This document shows positions 63,701-64,000 of a DNA stretch of 64,000 nt, piece after piece. Made by a program: the position numbers and the translations under genes. The stretch comes from Lucinisca nassula (taxonomy: Eukaryota > Mollusca > Bivalvia > Lucinida > Lucinidae). The DNA lies in the NCBI GenBank assembly GCA_963580285.1, contig OY757010.1:218693234-218757233 (forward strand). Reading direction: 5' to 3'. The notes beneath the pieces were generated by a model, which made no database searches, was not told where the DNA came from, and saw nothing but the letters and a program-made list of their open reading frames with translations. Numbering within the stretch: the stretch's first letter is position 1; every line of letters starts with the position of its first letter.

Positions 63701-64000
63701 CAAAAAAGTTACAGCGGCTGACTGGAAGCGATGCAATACAAAATTCCCAGAGCACAGCCCATTATACGTAGAAACACCATCCAGTTATCTTAGCTGCGTA
63801 ATACGTGTATACGTAGTCCTAGCAGAATATGTTACATTGACAAAATAAATTAAAGGAGAAATCAAGGCTATCACACTCATTTTAACAGTAACAACTCCGC
63901 TGCCGGAACGTAGTTTCAGAAGTTCCGGATTACATCTGTCCTGCACGTCCCGCCTTTTAAACACGACGATTATGGCAAGCGCCCGGGTTTCTGTACCGAT
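63701..64000. other. Non-coding sequence at the window end
   Basis: Nothing recognised. If the upstream helicase reading is right, its 5' flank is here. Confidence 0.3.

Overview
The window is a repeat-rich, AT-rich stretch of an animal nuclear genome. Its transposon mix (APE-type LINEs, RTE-type LINE relics, a Penelope-like element, tRNA-headed SINEs with CAAA-type tails, many short palindromic DNA elements) looks like a lophotrochozoan, most probably a bivalve mollusc. That assignment is an inference from the kinds of repeats, not a database result. There is one 200-base assembly gap (30577-30776). No bacterial-style operons, rRNA genes, canonical tRNA genes or CRISPR arrays were seen.

Only one good host protein-coding gene is present: an intronless GMC-family oxidoreductase on the minus strand (42702-44552, 616 codons), with an intact FAD-binding fold and both C-terminal catalytic-position histidines. 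Almost everything else is mobile DNA, much of it nested.

Layout. 1-3.7 kb: piggyBac-type and palindromic MITEs, a SINE, two tandem copies of the end of an RT-encoding element, and an RTE LINE relic. 4.1-10.1 kb: a degraded CR1/L2-like LINE. Its ORF1 carries an SGNH hydrolase-like domain plus a CCHC knuckle, and its ORF2 is split by a 1.65-kb tandem array of a 261-bp unit. 10-17.8 kb: MITEs, minisatellites and a SINE with a nested insertion. 17.8-21.3 kb: a minus-strand LINE whose ORF2 is nearly intact (one stop). 21.5-30.5 kb: MITEs and SINEs. 30.8-33.9 kb: a Penelope-like element (RT plus GIY-YIG), with an insertion inside its reading frame. 34-35.3 kb: a minus-strand RTE LINE hit by a SINE and by a 261-bp-family fragment. 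37.2-38.1 kb: a mariner transposase relic hit by a SINE. 41.4-42.7 kb: a LINE fragment abutting the GMC gene. 45.7-50 kb: an inverted 261-bp-family array, a palindromic-unit minisatellite and two SINEs carrying insertions. 52-64 kb: further SINEs and MITEs, a 1.76-kb element with GC-rich inverted ends and a 9-bp target duplication, an element with about 162-bp internal tandem repeats, and a possible helicase fragment.

The most interesting system is the 261-bp repeat. Each unit contains a sequence that folds by hand as a complete type I hammerhead self-cleaving ribozyme. The array starts at the predicted cleavage site and stops about 88 nt into the unit. The same 3' stop recurs at other loci in the window (35.1, 45.7 and 49.5 kb). 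A second, sequence-distinct hammerhead of the same architecture lies inside the Penelope-like element. This is what would be expected of retrozymes: small non-autonomous retroelements whose RNA is processed by its own ribozyme and reinserted by another element's machinery.
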